Shown: positions 16,601 to 23,690 of the stretch, in pieces
How positions within the stretch are numbered: position 1 is the first letter of the stretch
Layout of the letters: every line of letters begins with the position of its first letter
NCBI RefSeq assembly: GCF_905373215.1
Contig: NZ_CAJPRT010000024.1
Span: 1-24,024, forward strand
From: an uncultured Campylobacter sp.
GTDB taxonomy: Bacteria; Campylobacterota; Campylobacteria; Campylobacterales; Campylobacteraceae
DNA length: 24,024 nt
Direction: 5' to 3'
Translations under genes and position numbers: made by a program
The notes under the pieces: generated by a model
Told to the model about the DNA's origin: nothing
Seen by the model: only the letters and a program-made list of their open reading frames with translations
Databases searched by the model: none

Positions 16601-17102
16601 CGTGTTCTACGAGCTCTTTAAATTTTAAATTTGCGATCCTACCCTCTACATCTAGATTGAGATCGAAGTTCATCCGTCCTGCGCCGTTTAAAAATTTGCT
16701 CTCATCGGCGGAGATAAACTCGCCGTCGCTGCCTAAAGTAAGAAGTTGAACGACCTCGTCTTTGGTCGTTACGATCGAGCTCTCGCCGCCCTCTCTTATA
16801 TGGATATTTCCCTCAAAGCCGAAATATCTAGTCAAAATTGCTCCAACAAGCATAAACAAAAAGCTTGCGTGAAAGATTAGTGCAGGCAGTGTGCGAAGCT
16901 TAATCATGCGGTAGCGATAGATATTGTAGGTTAAATTTATTCCCAAAAGCGCCATCAGCGCGCCAAACCACGCAGTCGAATAAACCATCGCCCAAGCTAC
17001 TTCCGTGCCGTAAGCGGTCTCTACGAAAGTGGCGATCGCACAGGCTAGCGCCAAAATCAGCAGCATCACTGACGCGCACTCCATACTAAAAAATGTCTTC
17101 AT
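13680..17102 (-). CDS. ccsBA: Cytochrome c synthetase, ResB-CcsA fusion (System II)
   Basis: An 1140-residue inner-membrane protein that exports haem and attaches it to CXXCH apocytochromes. The ResB/CcsB half (residues 1 to about 455) has three N-terminal helices, a large periplasmic domain and a fourth helix near 425-445. The CcsA half fills about 815-1140 with several helices. Its WWD haem-binding domain reads WGRYWGWDPKE (WGWDPKE at 1042-1048), with conserved His-containing segments SGHAPWSNSYES, IHVSVITAS and GMHSY. Between the halves, residues about 455-590 hold a basic stretch, a hydrophobic segment (about 490-515, ending TANA) and a Ser/Gln/Asn/Ala-rich linker encoded by 15-bp repeats. 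A periplasmic domain follows to about 810. It probably serves petC in the next operon. Fused System II proteins are typical of Campylobacterota; the linker is the unusual part. Confidence 0.95.
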   Translation of the reverse strand: MKTFFSMECASVMLLILALACAIATFVETAYGTEVAWAMVYSTAWFGALMALLGINLTYNIYRYRMIKLRTLPALIFHASFLFMLVGAILTRYFGFEGNIHIREGGESSIVTTKDEVVQLLTLGSDGEFISADESKFLNGAGRMNFDLNLDVEGRIANLKFKELVEHGELKWVQDPTGQAPARVELLFSNNVGSQNVSLQSGESMDIGELSITFNAEPKSKNFIYIKSKDGKFYLNSSLDINATKMADMSTAPLKRNEDNPLGNLLLYSFDGINFAPVSLLSSAVEKFVPVAANLPGEPGVVATLSFAGQSREIYVPRDSHGASYKVGDKNFIVALAPKMLHLPFKIALRDFVMDRYPGTNSPSGYKSEITLKDGNTSFDYDIFMNHVLDYGGYRFFQSSYDTDERGTVFSLNKDPGKIPTYVGYFLLCVGMFFNFFNRGSRFFKLSRLISENTHLAREKDVNSKNSASSLAPASPAESSASKRAKKSRRGTKGAALAFVGALALSSAALYPSTANAEQNFTTQNSTSQSSASNAAVGNPASQSPASVQDPASQNSVQNSAAENSKHSSASQESAAEQDSIPPHNFSTMGGELAVPKFDPKFSEDLASLVIQGFDGRMEPFDTVSRELLNKIYRADDYKAPNGEILNHNAAALSFMLNQSYWRRAPIIKVSEPELKKILGMDEKQSHASMMDFFEFKGGESYYKLDKMVEEINRKPLGNRGVLDKEIIKVNERVNVFYSAFMGDYFRIIPVKNAKNNEWLSPLYLGDALDQNESAEVKKMMGIFVSSVAYAQESGDWSGAEKMLSYVKKYQAQNGANLMPSESAIKYEILFNKAKIFSRLFPIYTISGFLLLIFIFLRMMKPALRLGGAFKLVYVVNIVAFIAHTAGLALRGYVSGHAPWSNSYESLIYIAWALSLSGIFFSRKSAISLALTSIMAGITLMVAHLSDIDPQITNLQPVLKSHWLTIHVSVITASYGFLGLCMLLGIFTLVMFLFDKKNPEIARNIAEATHINEMSMILGLCLLTVGNFLGGVWANESWGRYWGWDPKETWALITIFIYAVVVHFRFMPKLNNQFAFATASMFAYFSVIMTYFGVNFYLSGMHSYASGERIPVPGWAYVMVASMVALAIAAYFRSGKSARL
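15370..15545 (-). repeat. 15-bp-period repeat encoding the CcsBA linker
   Basis: On the plus strand, units like GCGGAATTTTGCGAA and GCGGGATCTTGCACG recur about every 15 bases. On the minus strand they encode pentapeptides of the PASQN/SVQNS/AAENS type. It is the same unit, in the same reading phase (AAT TCx = Asn-Ser), as in the ABC ATPase tail. Confidence 0.75.
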
Positions 17103-17142
17103 TGATTTCCTTTAGATTTACGAGGGTTTTCAAAATCGCGAG

Positions 17143-17148
17143 ATTTTA
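17143..17148 (-). promoter_or_regulatory. Candidate extended -10 for ccsBA
   Basis: TTTTTGCTAAAATC on the minus strand provides TGC plus TAAAAT, 41-46 bases before the ATG at 17102. It is nearly the same as the candidate upstream of the tannase-like gene. The rest of the gap to 17366 shows nothing recognisable. Confidence 0.45.
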
Positions 17149-17366
17149 GCAAAAATTGCTTAATTTTTCATTTTACGACTTGCAAGCGCACGCCTACTAG
17201 CGTAGCTCAAATATGCGTTAAGATGCTCTGACAAAGCGATCAAATTCTCTTCTTAGGCATTCGCGCAGAAATTTAACGGCGCGGATAAATTTTGTAAAAT
17301 GCTGCAGAATTTGGCAAAATTCTATGTAAATTTCGTGCGCCATCTCATAGCGTAATTTCTAATTTA

Positions 17367-17404
17367 GAATTCCGCTGCAATAAAATTTTATCTTTGCGGA
17401 ATTC
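17367..17404 (-). terminator. Terminator-like hairpin after creA
   Basis: GAATTCCGC and GCGGAATTC form a perfect 9-bp stem around a 20-base loop that itself holds the palindrome ATAAAATTTTAT. It lies 7 bases beyond the creA stop. The position suits a terminator for creA; there is no clean U-run. Confidence 0.55.
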
Positions 17405-17411
17405 CTTCTTA

Positions 17412-17903
17412 TTATTTTTTGCCTTGGGTATATGCGAGCTCGCATACGTCGCCCACAGCTTGGTGGCATGGGATAGCCGAGATCGAGTTATTGGGCGAGC
17501 CGTCGATCACTTTGTCTGAATAAACCAAATAGATTAGCGAGCCCTGCACCGCGTCGTAAAGCCTAACTACGTGGGTCTTTTTGAAGATTAATGAGCTGCG
17601 TTTTTCAAAAATATCCTCTTTTTTCAGCTCCTCTTTGATGATGATTTTAGGCGCTGTCTGCACGCACGAAACAGAGGCTTCGGAGCGATCTTCCTCTACG
17701 CCGATAATCTCTTTGGCACCACCTTTTTTGGCGTAAGAGACGTAGCAGGTCACGCCGTCGATCTTAGGATCTTTAACCGCGATAACTTCGATGCGATCGT
17801 CTTTGCCAAAAATTCTAAACGAAGTATTTACGCTACCTACGAGCTCGTAATCGCCCGCAAAAGCAAAAGCCGCTAAAATCGCTGCTAGAATAAATTTTTT
17901 CAT
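17412..17903 (-). CDS. creA: CreA family periplasmic protein
   Basis: A 163-residue protein. The frame is open to 17939, but I chose the ATG at 17903. It follows AAAGGATG and starts directly at a signal peptide (MKKFILAAILAAFAFA, cleavage before GDYELVG). The mature part matches the CreA family: GSVNTSFRIFGKDDRIEV, then DPKIDGVTCYVS, then a C-terminal region with CHQAVGDVC. Three or four cysteines suggest disulphides in the periplasm. CreA is widespread in proteobacteria but has no settled biochemical function; in E. coli it lies next to creBCD. Here it stands alone, divergent from the phosphomannomutase gene. Confidence 0.85.
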   Translation of the reverse strand: MKKFILAAILAAFAFAGDYELVGSVNTSFRIFGKDDRIEVIAVKDPKIDGVTCYVSYAKKGGAKEIIGVEEDRSEASVSCVQTAPKIIIKEELKKEDIFEKRSSLIFKKTHVVRLYDAVQGSLIYLVYSDKVIDGSPNNSISAIPCHQAVGDVCELAYTQGKK

Positions 17904-17929
17904 AATCATCCTTTGGAATTTTAGCGGCG

Positions 17930-17935
17930 ATTTTA
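17930..17935 (-). promoter_or_regulatory. Candidate extended -10 for creA
   Basis: TGATAAAATC on the minus strand (TGA plus TAAAAT) lies 27-32 bases before the creA ATG, giving a short leader. It is one of three TGN-TAAAAT sites in the window. Confidence 0.4.
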
Positions 17936-17966
17936 TCATTTATAATATAAATATTAAGCAAGTTTT

Positions 17967-17974
17967 TATAAAAT
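17967..17974 (+). promoter_or_regulatory. Candidate -10 for the plus-strand operon
   Basis: TATAAAAT follows a T-run, about 28 bases before the ATG at 18002, with AAAGGA as the ribosome site at 17991-17996. It would transcribe away from the creA promoter across a gap of only 98 bp. Confidence 0.5.
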
Positions 17975-18001
17975 ACCGCGATTTAAATTTAAAGGAATTT
18001 T

Positions 18002-19372
18002 ATGATCGAAGATATCTTTAGAGAATACGACATACGCGGCATCGTGGGCGAAGAGTTAAACGAGCGCAGCGTAAAAGCGATCGGCTTTGCTCTTGGCAAA
18101 CATATCGCAAATCTCGGGCTTGAGCGCGTTAGCGTGGGATACGACGCCCGTCTTAGCGCGGATGAGCTTTTCGGCTATTTCGTAAGCGGGCTAAATTTCG
18201 CCGGGTTGCGGGTTTATAATATTGGCTTGCTACCGACGCCGGTGGGCTATTTTAGCGTATTTACGCATAAATTTGACGCAAACGTAATGATCACTGGCTC
18301 ACACAACCCCAAAAATTACAACGGCTTTAAGATCACGATCGGTACGGATAACTTCTTCGGCGAGGATTTAAGGCGTCTTGGCGCGCAGGTGCGGGAGCTG
18401 ATGAGTTCAAATTTTGAAATTCCAACCGATATAAGCACTCAGAAGTACGACATCTTAAGCGAGTATCTAGCATATTTTGAGAAAGAATTTGCGGCTCTTA
18501 AGGGCTTTGCCGCGCCTTTTATCATTGACTGCGCAAACGGCGCCGCAGGCGTTACCGCTACTAAAATCATAGGAAGGCTAGAGCTAAACGCTAAAGTTTT
18601 ATTCCCGCAGCCCGACGGCAATTTCCCAAATCATCACCCAGACCCCAGCGAGGAGAAAAATTTAGCCGATCTCAAAGCTGCGATGAAGCAAGACGGCGTG
18701 GCTTTGGGCTTCGGCTTTGACGGAGATGCCGATAGGATCGCCGTGCTAACTCCGCGCCGCAATATCAAAGGCGACGAGCTAGCCTGCCTGCTTGCCCTAA
18801 ATATGACCCATCCGCGCATCCTAGGCGAAGTCAAATGCTCTCAAGCGATGTACGATACCATCGATAAGATCGGCAAAAGCTTCATGGGCAAGACCGGCCA
18901 CAGCAATATCAAAAAGGCGATGAAGGAGCTAGGCATTGATCTTGCCGCGGAGGTTAGCGGGCATATTTATTTTAAAGAGCGATATTTCGGCTTTGATGAC
19001 GGCGTATATGCGATGATGCGCGTGCTTGAGCTCGTAGCTAAAGGATATGATTTAGACGCCGAACTAGACAAGCTACCGCGAGTTTTTAGCACCGACGAGA
19101 TAAAATTTAATACGAGTGAGGAGGCGAAATTTAAGATCATCGAAGCTCTTAAAGCTCAAATCCACGCAGGTATCTCGGAGCTGCCACCCATCCGCGATAT
19201 TATCGAGATCGACGGCATCAGAGTGCGGTTTGATGACGGCTGGGCGCTCGTACGGGCAAGCAACACCACGCCTGTGATCGTAACTCGCTTCGAGGCCTCT
19301 AGTCCCGAGTTTCGCGACGAGATGCAGCGCGTATTTTTAGGTAAACTAGAAAATTTAAAGGACCAGAGATGA
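18002..19372 (+). CDS. manB: Phosphomannomutase/phosphoglucomutase
   Basis: A 456-residue cytoplasmic enzyme of the alpha-D-phosphohexomutase superfamily. It interconverts hexose 6-phosphates and 1-phosphates, most likely mannose or glucose, for lipooligosaccharide and capsule precursors. Visible motifs are the N-terminal FREYDIRG, the active-site loop TGSHNPKNYNG with phosphoserine at residue 100, the Mg-binding loop DGDADR at 240-245, a sugar-binding region around EVSGHIYF, and the C-terminal phosphate-binding RASNTTPVIVTRFE. The length and FREYDIRG start match the AlgC/ManB group rather than GlmM. It heads the operon, and its stop overlaps the next ATG (ATGA). The symbol is by homology; substrate preference cannot be read from sequence. 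Confidence 0.93.
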   Translation: MIEDIFREYDIRGIVGEELNERSVKAIGFALGKHIANLGLERVSVGYDARLSADELFGYFVSGLNFAGLRVYNIGLLPTPVGYFSVFTHKFDANVMITGSHNPKNYNGFKITIGTDNFFGEDLRRLGAQVRELMSSNFEIPTDISTQKYDILSEYLAYFEKEFAALKGFAAPFIIDCANGAAGVTATKIIGRLELNAKVLFPQPDGNFPNHHPDPSEEKNLADLKAAMKQDGVALGFGFDGDADRIAVLTPRRNIKGDELACLLALNMTHPRILGEVKCSQAMYDTIDKIGKSFMGKTGHSNIKKAMKELGIDLAAEVSGHIYFKERYFGFDDGVYAMMRVLELVAKGYDLDAELDKLPRVFSTDEIKFNTSEEAKFKIIEALKAQIHAGISELPPIRDIIEIDGIRVRFDDGWALVRASNTTPVIVTRFEASSPEFRDEMQRVFLGKLENLKDQR

Positions 19373-19614
19373 ACGAATCTGAAAAGCAAGAGGTTGAGAA
19401 AAATATAAAAGAGCTTTTGGCTGCGAGAGCGGAATTTTTTAAATTCTTAGATAAGCGCGTGCCAAAAATCGCGGGTACCGACGTATTTGATTTCGAGCGT
19501 GCAGGTTCGGCTAGCTTGAAAGAAGTTTATGCGAAATTTTACGGCTACGACTACGCCGCGCGCAAGCTGCTGCCATATCTGTACCGCACTTACGGACTAA
19601 ATTTCGATGTCTGA
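19369..19614 (+). CDS. Small conserved-looking hypothetical protein
   Basis: An 81-residue protein with no family I recognise. It has no signal peptide or membrane segment. The first half is highly charged and helical (ESEKQEVEKNIKELLAARAEFF), and the second is rich in aromatics (YAKFYGYDYAARKLLPYLYRTYG). Its start overlaps the manB stop by four bases (ATGA) and its end overlaps the alr start by eight. That tight coupling, together with protein-like composition, makes it a credible gene. It could be a small cytoplasmic partner of its neighbours, but nothing in the sequence says so. Confidence 0.75.
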   Translation: MNESEKQEVEKNIKELLAARAEFFKFLDKRVPKIAGTDVFDFERAGSASLKEVYAKFYGYDYAARKLLPYLYRTYGLNFDV

Positions 19615-20620
19615 GATCATCTTAGATCGCGCCGCTTATGCGCACAATCTAGCGCAAATCGCCGCCAAAGTAGGTGGAGCGGAACGAGTATTTTTAGTAG
19701 CCAAGGATAATTCATACGGCCATGGCTGCAGGCTTTGCTGCGAGGAAGCGGCAAAGCTAGGCTTCGTACGCGCCGTGACGCGAAGTGCTGCGGAAGCTGC
19801 GCAGATTGCGGATTTATTTGATGAAATTTTAGTGCTTTCGCACATTCCGCGCGGGGACGAGGACGAGCGGTTTTGCTACGCAGTAAATGATCTGAGCTAC
19901 TTTGCGCGTCTTAAACGAGGGCTTAAAATTTATATCGCTGCAGATACTGCTATGCACCGCAACGGCATCGGAGCGAGCGAGTTAGATGAGGCGCTTAGGC
20001 TATGCAAGCAGGGCGGATTTAAGCTTCGTGGCTTTTTCACACACTTTCGCGCAAGCGACGAGCTAAGCGGCGATTTTTTCGCACAAAGGCAAAATTTTAT
20101 AGAATTTAAGCGGCTTGCGGGGCAAAAAGCCGCCACCGCGGGCTTTGAAAATTTAAAATTTCATTCGAGCAACTCCGCAGCTATCGAGCGCAGTGCGGGC
20201 TTTGAGGACGAATACATGCGCGTAGGCATGGCGCAGTTTGGCTATCCGCAGTTTGACGAGAGCCTAAATTTACGCCCTGTGCTAAAGCTCTATGCCGATC
20301 TAATCAGCTCGCGCGTGCTGAAAAAAGGCGAGCGCGTGGGCTATGGCGCAAAATTTGAAGCGCCACGCGATATGAGGATCGGCACATACGATCTGGGCTA
20401 CGCAGACGGGCTGTTTCGCTACGACGGCGAGGGCGAGCTAGCGCTTGCAAGCGGGCAAAAAATGCTCGGAAAAATGTCGATGGATAGCTTCTGCGCAGAA
20501 TTCGGCGGCGAGCGCATCTGTGTGCTGGGCGACGCGCGGATTTGGGCAAAACACTTCGGTACGATCGAATATGAAATTTTAGTCAAATTAAATTCCAACA
20601 TCCCAAGGAGATTTCAATGA
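19607..20620 (+). CDS. alr: Alanine racemase
   Basis: A 337-residue PLP enzyme converting L-alanine to D-alanine for peptidoglycan. The PLP-binding lysine is Lys33 in VAKDNSYGHG, the Campylobacter-like form of the usual KANAYGHG. The TIM barrel continues with AADTAMHRNGIG, LKFHSSNSAA and VGMAQFGYP. The second catalytic residue is Tyr246 in RVGYGAKF, followed by GYADGLFR and the MSMDSF motif near the C-terminal domain. It is somewhat shorter than the roughly 360 residues common elsewhere. It overlaps the upstream small gene by 8 bp, and its TGA overlaps the lemA ATG (ATGA, with AAGGAG just inside alr), so lemA translation is probably coupled. Confidence 0.93.
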   Translation: MSEIILDRAAYAHNLAQIAAKVGGAERVFLVAKDNSYGHGCRLCCEEAAKLGFVRAVTRSAAEAAQIADLFDEILVLSHIPRGDEDERFCYAVNDLSYFARLKRGLKIYIAADTAMHRNGIGASELDEALRLCKQGGFKLRGFFTHFRASDELSGDFFAQRQNFIEFKRLAGQKAATAGFENLKFHSSNSAAIERSAGFEDEYMRVGMAQFGYPQFDESLNLRPVLKLYADLISSRVLKKGERVGYGAKFEAPRDMRIGTYDLGYADGLFRYDGEGELALASGQKMLGKMSMDSFCAEFGGERICVLGDARIWAKHFGTIEYEILVKLNSNIPRRFQ

Positions 20621-21330
20621 AAGAGCTGCAAGGAGAAAATAACGAGCGTATAGGTTACGACGATAAAGGCTTATCCGCGCGAGGCGAGAGCTTTGGCGGA
20701 GGAGAGTATCCGGGCCAAAAAGGAGGGCTTCATATCTTAATCAAAGCTCTAATCGTCTTAGCGATTGCGGCGATTGCGTTTGCGATATTTGCAGTACCCG
20801 TTTACAATAAACTCGTAAGTAAAGATGAAGAAGTTAAGGCCGCGTGGAGCCAGGTACAAAACCAATATCAGCGCCGCGCCGATTTGATTCCAAATTTCGT
20901 AGAAACCGTCAAGGGCTACGCTAGCCATGAAAAAGATACCTTAGAAGGCGTTATAAATGCCCGCGCTAAGGCAACCGCTGTCAATATCAATGCAGAGAGC
21001 TTAGCGCAAGATCCGGAGGCGTTTGCGAAATTTAACGGCGCTCAAGGCGAGCTTAGCTCAGCCCTATCGCGCTTGATGCTGGTAGTCGAGCGCTATCCGG
21101 ATCTCAAGGCAAATCAGAATTTTGCCGATCTGCAAAATCAGCTCGAAGGCACGGAAAACCGCATCGCCGTAGCGCGCAAGGACTACATCGCCTCGGTGCA
21201 GGAATATAACAAGCTAATTAGGACCTTTCCTACAAACATCATCGCGCGCATCGTAGGACTAGGCGGCGCCAAACCTAGCTTTAGCGCTGATAGCTCAAGC
21301 CAAAAAGCCCCTAGCGTTTCATTTAAATAA
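20617..21330 (+). CDS. lemA: LemA family protein with extended N-terminus
   Basis: A 237-residue membrane-anchored protein. Residues 1-38 are a hydrophilic, Gly- and Glu-rich extension not usual in LemA, which normally begins just before its helix. The single transmembrane helix is about residues 40-65 (LIKALIVLAIAAIAFAIFA). The LemA core follows, with the conserved NKLVSKDEEVKAAWSQV, NQYQRRADLIPNFVETVKGYASHE, RLMLVVERYPDLKAN, LEGTENRIAVARKDY and YNKLIRTFPTN. LemA proteins form a helical bundle outside the inner membrane; their function is poorly known, and they commonly sit beside TPM-domain genes, as here. The start is fixed by the ATGA overlap with alr and the AAGGAG site. Confidence 0.93.
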   Translation: MKELQGENNERIGYDDKGLSARGESFGGGEYPGQKGGLHILIKALIVLAIAAIAFAIFAVPVYNKLVSKDEEVKAAWSQVQNQYQRRADLIPNFVETVKGYASHEKDTLEGVINARAKATAVNINAESLAQDPEAFAKFNGAQGELSSALSRLMLVVERYPDLKANQNFADLQNQLEGTENRIAVARKDYIASVQEYNKLIRTFPTNIIARIVGLGGAKPSFSADSSSQKAPSVSFK

Positions 21331-21345
21331 CGCTAAAGGCGGCAA

Positions 21346-21939
21346 ATGCTAAGCGAGCAGTGCAAGCAAAAAATCCATGAGCTAATCACGAAAGCCGAAA
21401 CCGCAAGCGGTGCGCAGATCGTCTGCGTGGTCGCGCGCGAAGCAAGCGAGGACTGCGAAGCTAGCTATAGCGCGGCGGCAGTGACGTCGTTTGCGATCGG
21501 CATCGTTCTGTGCTTCGTGCCACAAATAAGCAAAGCTGAGCTACTGCAGATCGTAGCACTTAGCTTCATTGCGATTAAAGCTCTGCTAGCTAAATGCCCC
21601 ATGCTTTTAACTCTAATCACGCCTAAATCTCGCAGACTTCGGCTCTCGGGCGAGTTTGCTATGCTAAAATTTTACGAGCGCTACGGCAGCGTAAAAGAAG
21701 CGATAATGTTTTGTGTCTGCGTCCGCGAGCGCTGCGCTCATATCATCTGCGGCGCGCGAGCGGCGGAGTTTATCTCTAAGGGCGAGTTTGAACGTATCAC
21801 GACGGAATTTAACCCTAGCACGCAAGGCCTTGAACCTGCTGTTTTAAAGGCGATGGACGCGCTGTGCGAGCTAGCCATGCGAGTGCCTAAAGATAGCGAA
21901 AATAACGAGATAGAAGAGACCTTGGTGGAGCTGCGATGA
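21346..21939 (+). CDS. TPM-domain protein with two membrane helices
   Basis: A 197-residue protein 15 bp after lemA, with AAAGG before its ATG. The N-terminus (HELITKAETASGAQIVCVVAREA) begins a TPM domain. This is split by a hydrophobic hairpin of two helices at about residues 44-85, and the domain resumes after it (FYERYGSVKEAIMFCVCVRER...IICGARAAEFISKGEF). There is no signal peptide. Proteins of this layout are often the second TPM gene in lemA operons. TPM domains are named for TLP18.3/Psb32/MOLO-1; some are acid phosphatases and others assembly factors, so the activity here is open. Its TGA overlaps the next ATG (ATGA). Confidence 0.8.
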   Translation: MLSEQCKQKIHELITKAETASGAQIVCVVAREASEDCEASYSAAAVTSFAIGIVLCFVPQISKAELLQIVALSFIAIKALLAKCPMLLTLITPKSRRLRLSGEFAMLKFYERYGSVKEAIMFCVCVRERCAHIICGARAAEFISKGEFERITTEFNPSTQGLEPAVLKAMDALCELAMRVPKDSENNEIEETLVELR

Positions 21940-22733
21940 GAGTGGCTTGGAGATTTGCTTTTGCCCTAATGGCGCTATTTGTAATAAGCGTCGCCGCACC
22001 TAGCGAGTATCTAGCCCATCCAAACGGCACCGCTGTAATCGATGAGGCTGGTATTTTACGCCCAGCCGCGAGAGATAGTCTGAATGAAATTTTAACGACT
22101 TTCGATAAAAATTCCACAAACCAGATCATGTTCATAAGCCTAAAATCGCTCGGAGATTACTCTATCGAGGAAATCGGCGTAGAGCAGGCGCGCGCTCTTG
22201 GTATCGGGCAAAAAGGTCGCGACAACGGCGTACTGCTGCTCGTCGCTCCACACGAGCATAAAGTGCGTATTGAGGTCGGATACGGGCTAGAGGGCGTGCT
22301 AACCGATATGCGCGCCAAACGCATCATCAGCAATAAAATTCTGCCCTATTTTAGGCAGGGGGATTACGAAAGTGGCGTCATTAGCGGGATTTCGGCGATC
22401 ATCAGCACGATCGAAGGCGGCGATATAAAATTTGATCCGCTTAACGCCAACGCGCAGCAGGATCCGAGCAACAAGGACTTTGCGATCTTTATGGTGCTTT
22501 TTGCGGTTTTGCTTTTTGCGATACTAAGCCGCCGCGTGACGCGCCTCAGAAGAAGCGACGAGGATATAATCTCGAGTGCAGACATCATAAGCGAAATCGC
22601 GCGCTCATCGCGCATGAGAGGCGGCTCATCCGAAGATTTTGGCGGATTTGGAGGAAGTGGCGGTTTTAGCGGAGGCGGCTTCAGTGGGGGCGGCGGAAGC
22701 TTCGGCGGAGGCGGTGCTAGCGGGAGCTGGTAG
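21936..22733 (+). CDS. TPM-domain protein with Gly-rich tail (YgcG-like)
   Basis: A 265-residue envelope protein. A signal peptide (about residues 1-20) leads to a periplasmic TPM domain at about 30-165, with GTAVIDEAGIL, GRDNGVLLLVAPHEHKVRIEVGYGLEGVLTD and the ILPYFRQGDY segment. A transmembrane helix near 183-200 (FAIFMVLFAVLLFAIL) follows, then a charged stretch and a Gly/Ser tail that ends SGSW. This is the classic arrangement of lemA-linked TPM proteins. Substrate and activity are unknown. It is the last gene of the plus operon. Confidence 0.9.
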   Translation: MRVAWRFAFALMALFVISVAAPSEYLAHPNGTAVIDEAGILRPAARDSLNEILTTFDKNSTNQIMFISLKSLGDYSIEEIGVEQARALGIGQKGRDNGVLLLVAPHEHKVRIEVGYGLEGVLTDMRAKRIISNKILPYFRQGDYESGVISGISAIISTIEGGDIKFDPLNANAQQDPSNKDFAIFMVLFAVLLFAILSRRVTRLRRSDEDIISSADIISEIARSSRMRGGSSEDFGGFGGSGGFSGGGFSGGGGSFGGGGASGSW

Positions 22734-22766
22734 CTACGGAAATTTCATAAAAATTCCAAATCGTAG
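22734..22766 (+). terminator. Possible terminator of the plus operon
   Basis: CTACG and CGTAG form an outer stem around an inner GGAA/TTCC pairing, right after the last stop and followed by AATTTTG. The stem is short. A palindrome AAATTTTAAAATTT follows at 22777-22790. Confidence 0.4.
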
Positions 22767-22798
22767 AATTTTGTATAAATTTTAAAATTTTAGAATTT

Positions 22799-22993
22799 CT
22801 AAATTCGGCTACTTGCGTAGAAAAACAGCACGAGCGGCTTGTCGTTGCCCTCGATCTTTAGCGTGCGCTCGGAGGGGTCGAACTTGGAAGCAAGCGAGGT
22901 GCCGTCACTGCTTAGATGGTGCTTCCATCCGTCGCAGCCCGCGAGCAGCAGCGCGAGCACGGCGGCGGCAATTTTTAAATTTAAAAATTTCAT
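22799..22993 (-). pseudogene. Truncated tlpA copy
   Basis: Sixty-four codons that start exactly like tlpA at 1858 (same signal peptide and lipobox). It differs at only four of the first 60 or so residues (M12V, F13L, F54L, T60A). Similarity stops immediately before the active-site C-G-A-C, where a few unrelated codons lead to a TAG. With no catalytic cysteines or remaining fold, it should not be a working thioredoxin, although a short lipopeptide could still be made and exported. The upstream 125 bp, including the ribosome region, is identical to copy A. Confidence 0.85.
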
Positions 22994-23690
22994 AATCTGA
23001 AATCCGTCCTTAAATCTGCTTTAAAACTGCTAAATTCGTTTTTAAATTTGCGTTTGAAATTTTAAAATTTACGGCGCGATGCCTGTCAGAATTTATGTCT
23101 CGATCCGCTCCGAGGCGTATATCGTAATAATTATGCTTGGGTTCATGCCGTGACTCTTGACGAGATTTATGTCATACTCCGCACTAGAATTTATATCGTG
23201 ACATATATTTAAATTTAAGTCTCGATCTGCGTTAAAGTTTATACTTTGGCATGTGCTGCAGCAATGCTATAAGGCGTATGTCATAACCCGCGTCGTAATC
23301 CGCACTAAAGTCTATATAGTCACCCGCCTAGCAATTTGTACTCGTAGCGTTTCGGTTTTTAAATTTAGACTTTTAAAATTTTGGCTTTTTAAATTTTTAC
23401 CCACTCCGCTCGGTTTTGCGACGGCACTTAATCTTTTGAGGTAAACGGCTTCGGTGGGACGCGCGCAGCAAAGAGCCGCGCTGCTCGCGCGAGCTTTGTG
23501 CGGATCCAAAAAAGAGCGCGGGCAGGCTGTGAAATTTTTAAATTTTAACGCAGCTTTATTTCTCATCATACTGGTTAAATTTCACGCACCGGAATTCTGC
23601 GCGCCCGAATTTTTGGTATCGGAATTTTTGCCGTTAGAATTTTCGGCATTCTAATCTTCGCTGCCAGAATTTTGCGAGGCGGAATTTTTA
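22814..23690 (-). repeat. Long direct repeat, copy B (degenerate)
   Basis: Collinear with 1682-2425 and in the same orientation. Read on the minus strand, it runs from a remnant of the ABC ATPase tail, through the gap with its 12-bp array and hairpins, to the tlpA fragment. It is longer than copy A mainly because of the expanded 12-bp array. No transposase or terminal inverted repeat is visible at either end. Confidence 0.88.
23089..23342. repeat. 12-bp tandem array, about 21 units (copy B)
   Basis: The same 12-base alternating units as at 1954-2097, but about nine more of them. Three units have lost exact length (11, 13 and 14 bases), which breaks any reading frame through the array. Confidence 0.75.

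Noticed and set aside
17904..17939. Longer start for creA
   Set aside because: It would precede the signal peptide and cover the likely promoter; the ATG at 17903 has a ribosome site.
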